Below are positions 25,752 through 33,543 of a stretch of DNA of 64,000 nt, piece after piece. The stretch is from JBBRHH01 sp963788015 (GTDB lineage Bacteria; Planctomycetota; Phycisphaerae; Tepidisphaerales; Tepidisphaeraceae). Made by a program: the position numbers and the translations under genes. The notes under the pieces were generated by a model, which was not told the origin of the DNA, did not search any database, and saw only the letters and a program-made list of their open reading frames with translations. The stretch covers positions 806,001 through 870,000 of the forward strand of contig CAWBEY010000012.1 in the NCBI GenBank assembly GCA_963788015.1, given 5' to 3'. How positions within the stretch are numbered: position 1 is the stretch's first letter; each line of letters opens with the position of its first letter.

Positions 25752-26499
25752 GAAATTGGCCCGGCCGAAACCCCCACGCCCCTACGCCCAAACGAGCCGT
25801 GCCCAGTCGGCCGAAGAAACCGGCCGCCGCATCACCAACGCCTTTATCGCCCGTCTGATGACCCACTGGTTTGATCAAATCACCCTCGACCTCATCGCCG
25901 CCGATGCCGGCGTGACCGTCCAGACCGTCATCCGCCGATTTGGCGGCAAGGAAGGTCTCCTCGACGACGCCGCCGGAATACTCACCCAGCAGATCAACGC
26001 CCAGCGCGGCCATCCCTCCAACGACGTCGCCGCCCTCGTCAACAGCCTTTACACCGACTACGAACGCACCGGCGATACCGTCATCCGACTCCTCGCCCTC
26101 GAACCACGACACCCGGCCATCCAGCGCCTCACCGCCGTTGGCCGCCGAGAACACCGCCAGTGGATTGCGGACGCCCTCGCCGAGGCGCTCGGCAAGTTAA
26201 AGCCCAGCGCCCGCCAGCGCGCCCTTGACGCACTTGTCGTCGCCACCGACGTCTACATGTGGAAACTCCTCCGCCGCGACATGGGGCGAAGCCTGTCCGC
26301 GGCCAAGGCAACCACAACGGCTCTCGTTAACGCTGCAATCAGTCAGAACTGCGAACCCGTTAGTCTGAAAGGAGAAACCACCATGTCCCACGAAATTCGA
26401 TTTTCTCTTCGCCACATGGGAAGGCGGCGGCAACATCAGCCCCGCCCTCGTCGTCGCCAAAAAACTTCTCGCGCGCCGGCCATCGCGTCCGCTTCATGA
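25750..26499 (+). CDS. TetR-family transcriptional regulator (stop codon lost by indel)
   Basis: The N-terminal half is a TetR DNA-binding domain: RITNAFIARLMTHWFDQITL, then DLIAADAGVTVQTVIRRFGG with the recognition helix, and KEGLLDDAAGILT. The C-terminal ligand domain runs to about residue 205 (VYMWKLLRRDMGRSLSAAKA). As sequenced the frame has no stop before the glycosyltransferase start and reads into it in frame for about 40 codons. Stops TAG 26361 or TGA 26366 in the other frames suggest the natural gene ends there. A well-formed ribosome site (AAGGAG) before ATG 26383 shows the next gene is separate. It probably represses itself and the glycosyltransferase. Confidence 0.8.
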   Translation: MKLARPKPPRPYAQTSRAQSAEETGRRITNAFIARLMTHWFDQITLDLIAADAGVTVQTVIRRFGGKEGLLDDAAGILTQQINAQRGHPSNDVAALVNSLYTDYERTGDTVIRLLALEPRHPAIQRLTAVGRREHRQWIADALAEALGKLKPSARQRALDALVVATDVYMWKLLRRDMGRSLSAAKATTTALVNAAISQNCEPVSLKGETTMSHEIRFSLRHMGRRRQHQPRPRRRQKTSRAPAIASAS

Positions 26500-27677
26500 G
26501 CGAAGCCTGCAATCGCCCTGAATCACAGGCCGCCGGCGCAACCTTTATCTCCTGGAACCGCGCTCCAAACCGCCCCGATCGAACCCCGAATCCCAAACCT
26601 GCCGCGACTGGGCCGCCCCAACACCACAGGAAGGCTGCTCGCCGGTCATCCGCGACATCTGGTGCGGCCCACGCCCTCGCCTACGCACAGGACGTCATCG
26701 AAGAACTCCATCGCCGGACCCGCCGATCTCGTCGTCACGTGCGAAATGACTTTTTGGCGTCATGGCCGGCTGCGAAAGCCTCAACCAACCTCTCGTGAAC
26801 CTCTGCCCCAACATCAGCCTCTCCCCAATCCCCGGCATCCCGCCCCTGGGGCCGGGCCTCCCTCCCGCCCGCAACGAGGAGGACCGCGAATTGCACCGCC
26901 AGATCGCCCAAGGCTCCCAGCAGCTGTTCGACTCCGGCCTCGCCATCCCTCAACGCCGCCCGCGCTGCACTCGGACCTGGCGCCGCTCGCCCACGTCCTC
27001 GATCAATTCCATCCCGCCAGACTCGAACTCCTCGCCACCAGCCCCGCCTTCGACTTCCCCGCCGAAGTCCTCCCGGAAAAAGTCCGCTACGTCGGGCCGC
27101 AGATCGCCGATCCCCATTGGGCTGGGCCCTGGCAATCCCCCTGGCCAAAATCCGACACCGCGCCGCCTCGTCGCCGTCAGCTTCTCCACCACCTTCCAGG
27201 GCCACACCAGCGTCCTCCAAAACATCATCGACGCCCTCGCCCCGCTCACCGGCCCGAGTCCTCATCACCCTGGGCGGTTCGATTAAATCCACCGACCTTC
27301 GCCCCGCCCAGAACACCGTCGTCGTAGACAGCGCCCCCCACTCACACGTCATGAAAGAAGCATCTCTCGTCATCAACCACGGCGGCCACGGAACGGTGAT
27401 GCGCGCCCTGCTCAGCCGCGTCCCCATGCTCATCATCCCGCACGGCCGCGACCAGAACGACAACGCGATCCGCGTCACCCACCGCGGCGCGGGCCTCTCT
27501 CTCATGCCGGACGCCTCCGTCGAAGCCATCCGCCACGCCGCTGAAAGAATCCTGAGCGACCCCTCCTTCGCCGCCGCCGCAAAGCCGCTCGGCGATCGCG
27601 TCGCCGCCGATGCCGCCAATTCTCAAGTGGTCGAAGAGCTTGAAGACGCCGCTGCCCCAACTCTTGTAACTGTCTAG
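26383..27677 (+). CDS. glycosyltransferase of the UGT/MurG-like (GT1) type, heavily frameshifted
   Basis: Fragments in three frames line up in order. FATWEGGGNISPALVVAKKL is the N-terminal nucleotide-sugar glycosyltransferase start; GHRVRFMSEAC, LVVTCEMTF and LNQPLVNLCPNISLSPIPGI follow in the acceptor domain. LVAVSFSTTFQGHTSVLQ, then VVVDSAPHSHVMKEASLVI, NHGGHGTVMRALLSRVPMLI and PHGRDQNDNAIRV form the donor-sugar site of the C-terminal domain. Total about 430 residues, normal for the family. At least five shifts are needed between 26400 and 27290, making this the most damaged gene in the window; the last 125 codons are clean. It would transfer a sugar to a small molecule or lipid, acceptor unknown, probably under control of the adjacent TetR. 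Confidence 0.75.
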
Positions 27678-27723
27678 GCCCAGCAAAATTCGGTCTGGCC
27701 AAAGCCTCCGACTTGAGACACAT

Positions 27724-27758
27724 GCAGATGGGCCGCCTATAAAAGGCGGCCCATCTGC
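27724..27758 (+). terminator. strong hairpin after the glycosyltransferase gene
   Basis: A perfect 15-bp stem GCAGATGGGCCGCCT/AGGCGGCCCATCTGC with a five-base loop (ATAAA). No T-run follows, so it may act as an RNA 3'-stabilising hairpin or an imperfect terminator. It is the only notable element of the gap 27678-27930. Confidence 0.6.
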
Positions 27759-27930
27759 CGTCGGCACCAACTGATCCCGAACCACCGCTGTTCATCCGCA
27801 TCACATTCCTCATGCATGCGACGACACTTCTCACTTCAGGCGAACCTCAAAAATACCAGTACCCGGCCGAGAGATTCACAACTATCATCAAGCCCACCTC
27901 GCACCAACCATTCTCAGAAAAAGAGAAACC

Positions 27931-28890
27931 ATGAAATCCATCCGCATCCACAACTTCGGCCCGCCCGACGTTCTCAAGCTCGAAGAACTCCCCGATCCCC
28001 GCCCCGCCTCCGGCCAGGTTCTCGTCCGCGCCCGAGCCATTGGCGTCAACCCCGTCGAGGCTTACATTCGCTCGGGCATCTACGGCCAGCGCCAGTTCCC
28101 CTTTACGCCCGGCACCGACGCCGCCGGCATCGTAGAATCCGTCGGCGACGGCGTCACCGCCTTTAAACCTGGCGACCGCGTCTATACCATTGGCTCGCTC
28201 ACCGGCGCCTACGCTGATCTCATTCTCTGCACCGAGCCGCAGCTCCGCCCCCTGCCGGAAAATGTTTCCTTCCAGCAAGGCGCGGCTCTGGGCGTTCCTT
28301 ACGGCACCGCCCACCGCGCCCTCTTCCATCGCGGCCAGGCCCAGGCCGCTGAAACCATCCTCATCCACGGCGCAACCGGCGGTGTCGGCATCGCCTCCAT
28401 CCAACTCGCCCGCGCCGCCGGCCTCACCATCATCGCCACCGGCGGCAGCGAAGCCGGCCGCCGCCTCGTCACCGAACACGGCGCCCACCACGCCCTCGAT
28501 CACCACGACCCCAACCACTTCAACCAGATCCTGGGTCTCACCAACAACCAGGGCGTCAACCTCATTCTGGAAATGCTCTCCAACGTCAACCTCGGCAAAG
28601 ACCTTCCCGTCCTCGCCAAATTTGGCCGAGTGGTCATCGTGGGCAGCCGCGGCCCGGTTGAGATCAACCCCCGCGACGCGATGGGAAAAGACGCCGACAT
28701 CCGCGCCATGACCCTCATGAACGCCACCGAAGCGGATCTCAAGGCCATCCACGCCCATCTCATCGCCGGCCTCCAAAACGGCTCCCTCCGCCCAGTAATA
28801 GACAAAGAAATCCCCCTCGCCAACGCCCCCGAATCCCACACCCAAATCATGCAAGGCGAATCCCACGGCAAACTAGTTCTGGTGCCATGA
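27931..28890 (+). CDS. NADPH:quinone oxidoreductase (zeta-crystallin type)
   Basis: A 319-residue MDR-superfamily enzyme without the catalytic zinc cysteines. The N-terminus MKSIRIHNFGPPDVLKLEEL, ARAIGVNPVEAYIRSGIYG, FTPGTDAAGIVESVGDGV and GDRVYTIGS belong to the GroES-like domain. TILIHGATGGVGIASIQLAR is the NADPH-binding glycine motif. The family reduces quinones by one or two electrons. The gene is complete, with AAAAAGAGAAACC ahead of ATG 27931. Its stop overlaps the start of a 50-residue gene (ATGATGA). Confidence 0.88.
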   Translation: MKSIRIHNFGPPDVLKLEELPDPRPASGQVLVRARAIGVNPVEAYIRSGIYGQRQFPFTPGTDAAGIVESVGDGVTAFKPGDRVYTIGSLTGAYADLILCTEPQLRPLPENVSFQQGAALGVPYGTAHRALFHRGQAQAAETILIHGATGGVGIASIQLARAAGLTIIATGGSEAGRRLVTEHGAHHALDHHDPNHFNQILGLTNNQGVNLILEMLSNVNLGKDLPVLAKFGRVVIVGSRGPVEINPRDAMGKDADIRAMTLMNATEADLKAIHAHLIAGLQNGSLRPVIDKEIPLANAPESHTQIMQGESHGKLVLVP

Positions 28891-29039
28891 TGAATAACCA
28901 AGACCCATTGGAACTTGATGAAGAAACCCTCAACGCCATCGACGAAGCCGAAGACCAAATCGATCGTGGCGAATACCGCGACTGGAAAGAAGTCTCGGCC
29001 GAGTTGCGAGCGAAATACTTGGGCGAATCTTCCTCCTAG
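28887..29039 (+). CDS. 50-residue acidic antitoxin-like protein
   Basis: A short acidic helical protein: MNNQDPLELDEETLNAIDEA then DRGEYRDWKEVSAELRAKYL. The layout (acidic, 'id.a...i..G...dw..v...l..ky') resembles small antitoxins of RelE/ParE systems that accompany a toxin gene, but no toxin follows; proA lies on the other strand. It overlaps the upstream quinone reductase stop by four bases, so it is translated from the same mRNA. Function inferred only by resemblance. Confidence 0.5.
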   Translation: MMNNQDPLELDEETLNAIDEAEDQIDRGEYRDWKEVSAELRAKYLGESSS

Positions 29040-29068
29040 TCTCAAGTCTCCGGTCTCAAGTCTCTCGC
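29039..29068. repeat. short direct repeat tract
   Basis: TCTCAAGTCTC occurs twice, separated by CGG, within CTCAAGTCTCCGGTCTCAAG. It lies between two convergent genes and looks like a decayed minisatellite similar in style to the tract at 6497-6640. Confidence 0.4.
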
Positions 29069-29097
29069 GCACCTGTCCTTCCCCACTCACCACCCAC

Positions 29098-30329
29098 TTA
29101 TACGTAGTCAAATCCATCGCCCCCATCGGCCCGCGCATGCAGCTTGTCCGTGCTGATCCCCACCTCCGCCCCCAGCCCATACTCCCCGCCGTCCGCGAAC
29201 CGCGTGCTCGCGTTCACCATGATCGACCCACTGTCCACCCCCTTGGTAAACTTCTCGGCCGCCTTCAAACTCCCCGTCAAGATTGCATCGGTATGGTGGC
29301 TCCCATATTCATTGATATGCCCAACCGCCTCCTCCAGCGAATCCACCACCTTTACCGCCACAATCAAGTTTAAATACTCCTCCGGCCAGTCGCTCTCCAC
29401 GGCCGCCTTTGCCGCCGGATACAACTTCCGCGTCCGCTCATCGGCCCGAATCTCCACTCCCTTGGCCGCCAGGTCCGCGCACACGCTGGCCAGCAGTCCC
29501 GCCGGTGCATCCTTGTGAAACAGGATCTTCTCGGCCGCATTACAAACTGCCCCGCCCGGATATCCCGTCTTGGAATTCACACAAACCGCCCGCACCATCT
29601 CCTCCATCCCGCTCACCTGGGCATCCACATACACATGACAGTTCCCCGTGAAATGCTTCAGCACCGGAATCGTGGACTGCTCCACCACCGCCTTGATGAG
29701 CGATTCCCCACCGCGCGGAATCACCACGTCGATGTACTTGTCCAGCTTCAGCAAATGCGGCAACAGCGCACGATCCGTGTGCTCAATTAGCTGCACCGCC
29801 GCCGGATCGATGGCTGATTGCTTCAAAGATTCGGCGATGATCTTCGCGATCGCTCGATTGGAATGAAACGCTTCCTTCCCCCGCGCAGGATGATCGCGTT
29901 GCCCGATTTCAAGCAAAGCGCGGCCGCATCCGACGTCACGTTCGGCCGAGACTCATAGATAAACAGGATCACCCCAATCGGCACCCGCATTTTGGATATC
30001 CGCAGCCCATTGGGCCGCACGTACCCCTCGATAATCTGCCCCACCGGATCCACCTGCTGCGCGATCTGCTCCACCGCGTCGGCCATTGCCGCGACCTTTT
30101 TCTCGCTCAACTTCAGCCGCTCCACCAGCGGCCCCGCCAGCCCCGCCTCCTTCGCGGCCGCGATATCCAGGCCGTTCGCCTCCACCAGTTGTGCGGCATT
30201 CGCACACAGCGCCTCCCCCACCCGCCGCAGCGCCGCGACTTTCACCGCCCCCGTCAGCTCCGCCAACTGCCGAGAAGCCCGCCGCGCCGACCGCCCCAGT
30301 TCTTCCACGTATGAAGTCCAGTCACTCAT
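29098..30329 (-). CDS. proA: glutamate-5-semialdehyde dehydrogenase (gamma-glutamyl phosphate reductase), frameshifted
   Basis: NADPH-dependent reduction of gamma-glutamyl phosphate, second step of proline synthesis. N-terminal frame: GLAGPLVERLKLSEKKVAAM, PIGVILFIYESRPNVTSDAA, ALCLKSGNAIILRGG. One missing base near 29880 (G run) joins it to KEAFHSNRAIAKIIAES, YIDVVIPRGGESLI, CHVYVDAQV and the catalytic cysteine in GGAVCNAAEKILFH. A second shift near 29145 would restore the family C-terminus (GPMGAMDLTTYKW); as sequenced it ends LHARADGGDGFDYV. Total about 410 residues. proB is not nearby. Both shifts sit at G/C runs, so the gene is probably intact in the cell. Confidence 0.9.
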
Positions 30330-30429
30330 AGGTAAATTGTATCACCGCCGCCTCACTCGCCCCAGCCCTCTCGTCGTCCTACAGGTGATGTTCTCGTCGC
30401 AAGCGCCGGCTTCGGCTAGAATCAAAGGA

Positions 30430-30675
30430 ATGGAAACAGGCGCCACAACTGATCGGCCAGTGAACGAGGGCCCGGCCGAGTATCGTCTCGACAAGACAGC
30501 CTTCTCGGTCGGCCGGCTCGATGATGAGCCAGACGAACGTGCCTTCTGGTTTTCAAAAACACCCGAAGAACGCCTCCACGCCGCCGAGTTTCTTCGCCAG
30601 AGTCTTTATGGCTACGACCCTCTTACACTCCGACTTCAGAGAGTTTTTGAAGTTGTTGAATTCAAACCGCGTTAA
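30430..30675 (+). CDS. small partner gene of a nucleotidyltransferase
   Basis: 81 residues beginning METGATTDRPVNEG, with the conserved-looking core KTAFSVGRLDDEPDERAFW then PEERLHAAEFLRQSLYGYDP. Genes with this pattern typically sit immediately upstream of, and overlap, a nucleotidyltransferase of the abortive-infection/toxin type. Here the remnant of such a gene starts inside its 3' end at 30608, in a different frame. The product is probably the helper or antitoxin of that lost partner. Compare the similar pair at 16218-16792. It is divergent from proA. Confidence 0.6.
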   Translation: METGATTDRPVNEGPAEYRLDKTAFSVGRLDDEPDERAFWFSKTPEERLHAAEFLRQSLYGYDPLTLRLQRVFEVVEFKPR

Positions 30676-30683
30676 GTATCGCG
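30608..30683 (+). pseudogene. nucleotidyltransferase N-terminal remnant
   Basis: From ATG 30608 the frame reads MATTLLHSDFREFLKLLNSN then RVKYR, the start of a minimal nucleotidyltransferase (normally DF.efL.lLn...V.Y..vGG.A). The GG-acid core is missing: after VKYR the sequence becomes unrelated. The break is therefore a deletion rather than a single-base indel. It overlaps the upstream gene out of frame. Confidence 0.5.
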
Positions 30684-30735
30684 ATTCTTCTGTGCTGGCC
30701 ATTCCTGATTCGCCACCCACAGTGAAGGTTTTATT

Positions 30736-31173
30736 ATGCGCTCCAAGCCTCTCCTCTGGCTCGTAGTTGTCCTTGGTTGCGCGGCCGTTATCCAAGCCCG
30801 GCCCAGTCCGCCGGAAGCCCACCTGGCAATTGTTTTTCCGGCCACAACAACGGCACGGGGTGATGTGCCGGTGAGCCTCCACTTTACGTTTGCGACGGAC
30901 GAGGAGCACACCATCACGAGCGATTCGATTATGTTTGTGCTGCTGGACGATTGCGGTAATCAAGCCGCACAAGAAGTGTTCATTCCAATCGACTTGCCGC
31001 AAAAGACAACATCCAAGGAAAGGGACGTCAGTATTCAGCTGAAGCTAAGATGGGACCCATACATAGCGCCGGCCATTTCTCTCAGCAGAAAATACCAGCT
31101 CGTCTGCACATGCAAGTCTTTAGAGGGCGCTCTCGCCGGGTCGGCATGGTTCACCGTGGTAAAAGAGCAATAG
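30736..31173 (+). CDS. exported hypothetical protein
   Basis: 145 residues with a signal peptide (MRSKPLLWLVVVLGCAAVIQA). The mature part is strand-rich: DVPVSLHFTFATDEEHTITS, SIMFVLLDDCGN, IPIDLPQ and QLVCTCKSLEG, with three cysteines likely to form disulfides. It resembles immunoglobulin-like secreted proteins but no family is recognised. The start ATG 30736 is well placed and the frame clean. It stands between the nucleotidyltransferase remnant and a small gene at 31311. The sequence 31174-31310 shows nothing. Confidence 0.6.
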   Translation: MRSKPLLWLVVVLGCAAVIQARPSPPEAHLAIVFPATTTARGDVPVSLHFTFATDEEHTITSDSIMFVLLDDCGNQAAQEVFIPIDLPQKTTSKERDVSIQLKLRWDPYIAPAISLSRKYQLVCTCKSLEGALAGSAWFTVVKEQ

Positions 31174-31310
31174 GTTGTTGCTCCACCGCCTTGGCCATCC
31201 CTCTCATTCTTTTCCATCAATTTCAGTCGCTCCGGACGGATCTACGTGAAATGGGTGTCCCTTCCCAGCATGCCTTGCGGGCCAGGAAAAGGACTAATTA
31301 AGGTGCGTCA

Positions 31311-31535
31311 ATGATCGCCAACGATGAAGATCTCCAACTCGTTCAGTCCCAGATAACGCGATTGGAAAACGGACTCGCCTCCCTCGCCCACGAAGTGCGG
31401 CCAAAGAATGAAGCACGTTTCAAGCTCATGGCCGAAGGTTATGTGGACCAATTGTCGAAACTTCGCGCAGCAATCGGCCTCTATCTCGGCATCAATGCAG
31501 TTTTCGAACCACAGAACGCGTCCCAGCACGGTTGA
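31311..31535 (+). CDS. small helical protein, antitoxin-like
   Basis: 74 residues. The pattern MIANDEDLQLVQSQITRLEN followed by a PKNEARFKLMAEGYVDQLSK and LRAAIGLYLGI segment matches a widespread family of small coiled-coil proteins often encoded next to toxin or HTH genes (MIxNexqyxxtxxxixxle...). It may be an orphan antitoxin; no toxin partner is adjacent. The frame is complete from ATG 31311 to the stop at 31535. It is followed by a 240-base gap containing only a 16-bp palindrome. Confidence 0.55.
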   Translation: MIANDEDLQLVQSQITRLENGLASLAHEVRPKNEARFKLMAEGYVDQLSKLRAAIGLYLGINAVFEPQNASQHG

Positions 31536-31654
31536 ATTGCTCGTACGCCTCTTCAAGCCGTAGGCCGCTTTTGGCAACTCCTTCTGATGGATAGTTCCCG
31601 CAATCCTGCCGGAATTTAATTTGAGTGGGTTGATCCAGATCCCTCCCCATCTTT

Positions 31655-31670
31655 AGCAAAGATCTTTGCT
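31655..31670. promoter_or_regulatory. 16-bp perfect palindrome, possible operator
   Basis: AGCAAAGATCTTTGCT is self-complementary, and a half-site-like TTTGCTGCAATCTTTGCAG follows. It lies about 110 bases upstream of the gene at 31780. Nothing else in the window shares it, so any regulator is unknown. Confidence 0.4.
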
Positions 31671-31779
31671 GCAATCTTTGCAGAATCCGCCTCACAATTC
31701 CGCCTCCCCTCTATTCTCCCCCTCAGCCCAGCCAGTTGTTGGCGAGGCAAAATTTTTACTCCCATGAACAGGAGGCATC

Positions 31780-32028
31780 ATGTTCAACCGTCTTTCCGCC
31801 CTCGGCCTGGGCATCACCATTTTGGGCGTTTCTGCATCCCCCGCCGCCGCCAAGCACCACAAAGGCGAGCCGCCCGAGCCGGCCCACCATCGCGGCGCGG
31901 ACGACGCCCCCAGGCACAAGTCTCGCACGGCCGATGACCGCAACAAAAACCGCGGCCACAACGGCGCTGCGACTCCGGACAAGGACAAAGGCCGCCACGG
32001 CGCCGACGATCCGCCCAATCACGGATAG
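31780..32028 (+). CDS. small exported histidine/charge-rich protein
   Basis: 82 residues. The signal peptide MFNRLSALGLGITILGVSAS with cleavage after SPAAA leaves a mature 58-residue low-complexity chain rich in His, Lys, Arg, Asp and Pro (KHHKGEPPEPAHHRGADD, KDKGRHGADDPPNHG). Eight histidines suggest metal binding; the chain is likely disordered. Start ATG 31780 is preceded by AGGAGG. A terminator hairpin follows at 32084. No family is recognised. Confidence 0.6.
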   Translation: MFNRLSALGLGITILGVSASPAAAKHHKGEPPEPAHHRGADDAPRHKSRTADDRNKNRGHNGAATPDKDKGRHGADDPPNHG

Positions 32029-32083
32029 GCGTCTCAACGCTCTCTACGGTCAATCCCTCTTCCACCCCAACTTCCTCTGTGAA

Positions 32084-32111
32084 AGAACGTGCCCTCCTCA
32101 GGGCACGTTCT
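32084..32111 (+). terminator. hairpin terminator
   Basis: A 12-bp perfect stem AGAACGTGCCCT/AGGGCACGTTCT with loop CCTC, followed by TCATTGC. It is positioned between the small exported protein and the convergent PLD gene, so it may serve both. Confidence 0.65.
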
Positions 32112-32209
32112 TCATTGCAACCCCTGAAGGGCCGCGGCGTTCGTTCACAATTGCAATAGCAGTCATTCAAATCTGCATCAATCAATGAACCAATCCACCC
32201 ATCCACCCC

Positions 32210-32791
32210 TCACTCGCCTGGCTCCTCCAGCGGCACCGGGCACACGTCCTTCCTCCTGCACCCCTCGCACCGCCTCCCTTCCCACAGCGCATTAAACTCC
32301 TCCAGCACCGCATCGATCATCCCGGCCGACTCCGTCCACACCCCCATCTCAAAATTCCGCTTCCCGTCGGCCTTCGCACCCAGCCCCGCTCCCGTCAGGT
32401 TTGCGCTACCCAGATACATCGCCCTGCAATCAATCACCACCGCCTTCGCATGCAATCGCGGACACCTCCGAATCGTCAGCCGCTCCGGCAGCGCCCGCTT
32501 CAACTCCGCCAGCGCCGGCCCACTGGGCGTGCCGGCGTGCAGCAGCCGGATCTCAACGCCCCTTGCCGCCAGCCGCCGAAAATGCTCCACGATCGACGGC
32601 GCTCTCCGCCGCCCGGCCGCCGGCACCAGCATGGCCTTGAAATCCGCCGTCATCACGTCCAGACTCACCCGCGCCTGCAGCATCCCATCCAAAACCACCC
32701 GACGAAAGTGCGCCTCGTTCGTCACCAGCTCGCAAAGCCCGGCCGGCGAAAAATTCTCCACATTCAGCCCAACCGCCGTCAAAACACCCAT
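32210..32791 (-). CDS. phospholipase D-like (single HKD) protein
   Basis: 193 residues from ATG 32791 (a GTG at 32848 would add 19). The catalytic motif is RLHAKAVVIDCRAMYLGSAN, the HxKxxxxD(x6)GSxN signature, near residue 125, followed by LTGAGLGAKADGKRNFEMGV. One HKD motif means activity requires a dimer, as in bacterial single-domain PLD nucleases. A C-terminal cysteine cluster (RRCEGCRRKDVCPVP) could bind zinc or DNA. The N-terminal part (NEAHFRRVVLDGMLQARVSL) is helical. Probable nuclease or phosphodiesterase, cytoplasmic. Confidence 0.75.
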   Translation of the reverse strand: MGVLTAVGLNVENFSPAGLCELVTNEAHFRRVVLDGMLQARVSLDVMTADFKAMLVPAAGRRRAPSIVEHFRRLAARGVEIRLLHAGTPSGPALAELKRALPERLTIRRCPRLHAKAVVIDCRAMYLGSANLTGAGLGAKADGKRNFEMGVWTESAGMIDAVLEEFNALWEGRRCEGCRRKDVCPVPLEEPGE

Positions 32792-32881
32792 GTCTCCCTT
32801 ATCGGCGTCGTCACGGATCCACGGTGAAGTAACCGTCCCCGCTGGCACGCCGTTCGCAAACTATGCCTATGGAGACCCCAT

Positions 32882-33490
32882 ATGAAAAAGATGTTTTCAA
32901 CGCTGTTGATCAGTTCTGTCAGTCTCGCCCCCCTCGCCAGCCTCACCGGATGCGAGAGCCTCCCGGGGAATAAAAAGGAGCAAGGCGCCGTCATCGGCGG
33001 CGTTGGCGGCGCGGCCGCCGGCGCGGCAATCGGCAAAAATAACCGCATCCTCGGCGCGCTCATCGGCGGTGCCTTCGGCGCTGGCGGCGGCTATCTTGTC
33101 GGCAGCCAACTGTCCAAGAGCGACAAAGCCCATCACGACGAAGCCATTCAAGCCTCCCGCAACGCCGAGGCTCGCCCCGCTACCGCCGCCGACGTCAACA
33201 ACTCCAATACCGCCGATCTCAATCGCGACGGCTACGTCACGCTCGACGAAGTGGTCGCCATGCGCAGCGCCGGCCTGAGCGATCAGGAAATGATCCGCCG
33301 ACTGCAGGCGACCGGCCAGATCTTCGAGCTTACCACCCAGCAGGAGCAATACCTCCGCGAGCACAACGTGGACAACAACGTCATCGACCGCATGCGCACC
33401 ATTAATCAGGATGTCCGCGACCAGGCCATCCGCGAACGCGACCGGGCCAACAACGACATCGGTAACCAGCCGATCAACTCCCGCCCCTGA
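32882..33490 (+). CDS. glycine-zipper lipoprotein with EF-hand-like loop
   Basis: 202 residues. Lipoprotein signal MKKMFSTLLISSVSLAPLAS with lipobox LTGC; the mature protein starts CESLPGNKKEQG. A glycine-zipper region (GAVIGGVGGAAAGAAIG, ALIGGAFGAGGGYLVG) can insert into a membrane. It is followed by a calcium-loop-like DLNRDGYVTLDEV (about residues 113-125) and an SHOCT-like helical hairpin (SAGLSDQEMIRRLQATGQIF). It is likely anchored in the outer membrane or envelope. Start ATG 32882 lies 90 bases from the divergent PLD gene. Confidence 0.75.
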   Translation: MKKMFSTLLISSVSLAPLASLTGCESLPGNKKEQGAVIGGVGGAAAGAAIGKNNRILGALIGGAFGAGGGYLVGSQLSKSDKAHHDEAIQASRNAEARPATAADVNNSNTADLNRDGYVTLDEVVAMRSAGLSDQEMIRRLQATGQIFELTTQQEQYLREHNVDNNVIDRMRTINQDVRDQAIRERDRANNDIGNQPINSRP

Positions 33491-33543
33491 TAATTTCACC
33501 CGTCGAGAAACCCACAGCCGCCGGCACACCTGCCGGCGCGACT

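Noticed and set aside
26383..27290. Programmed frameshifting in the glycosyltransferase gene
   Set aside because: Five or more shifts in 900 bases, without a consistent slippery site or downstream structure, fit random indels better.
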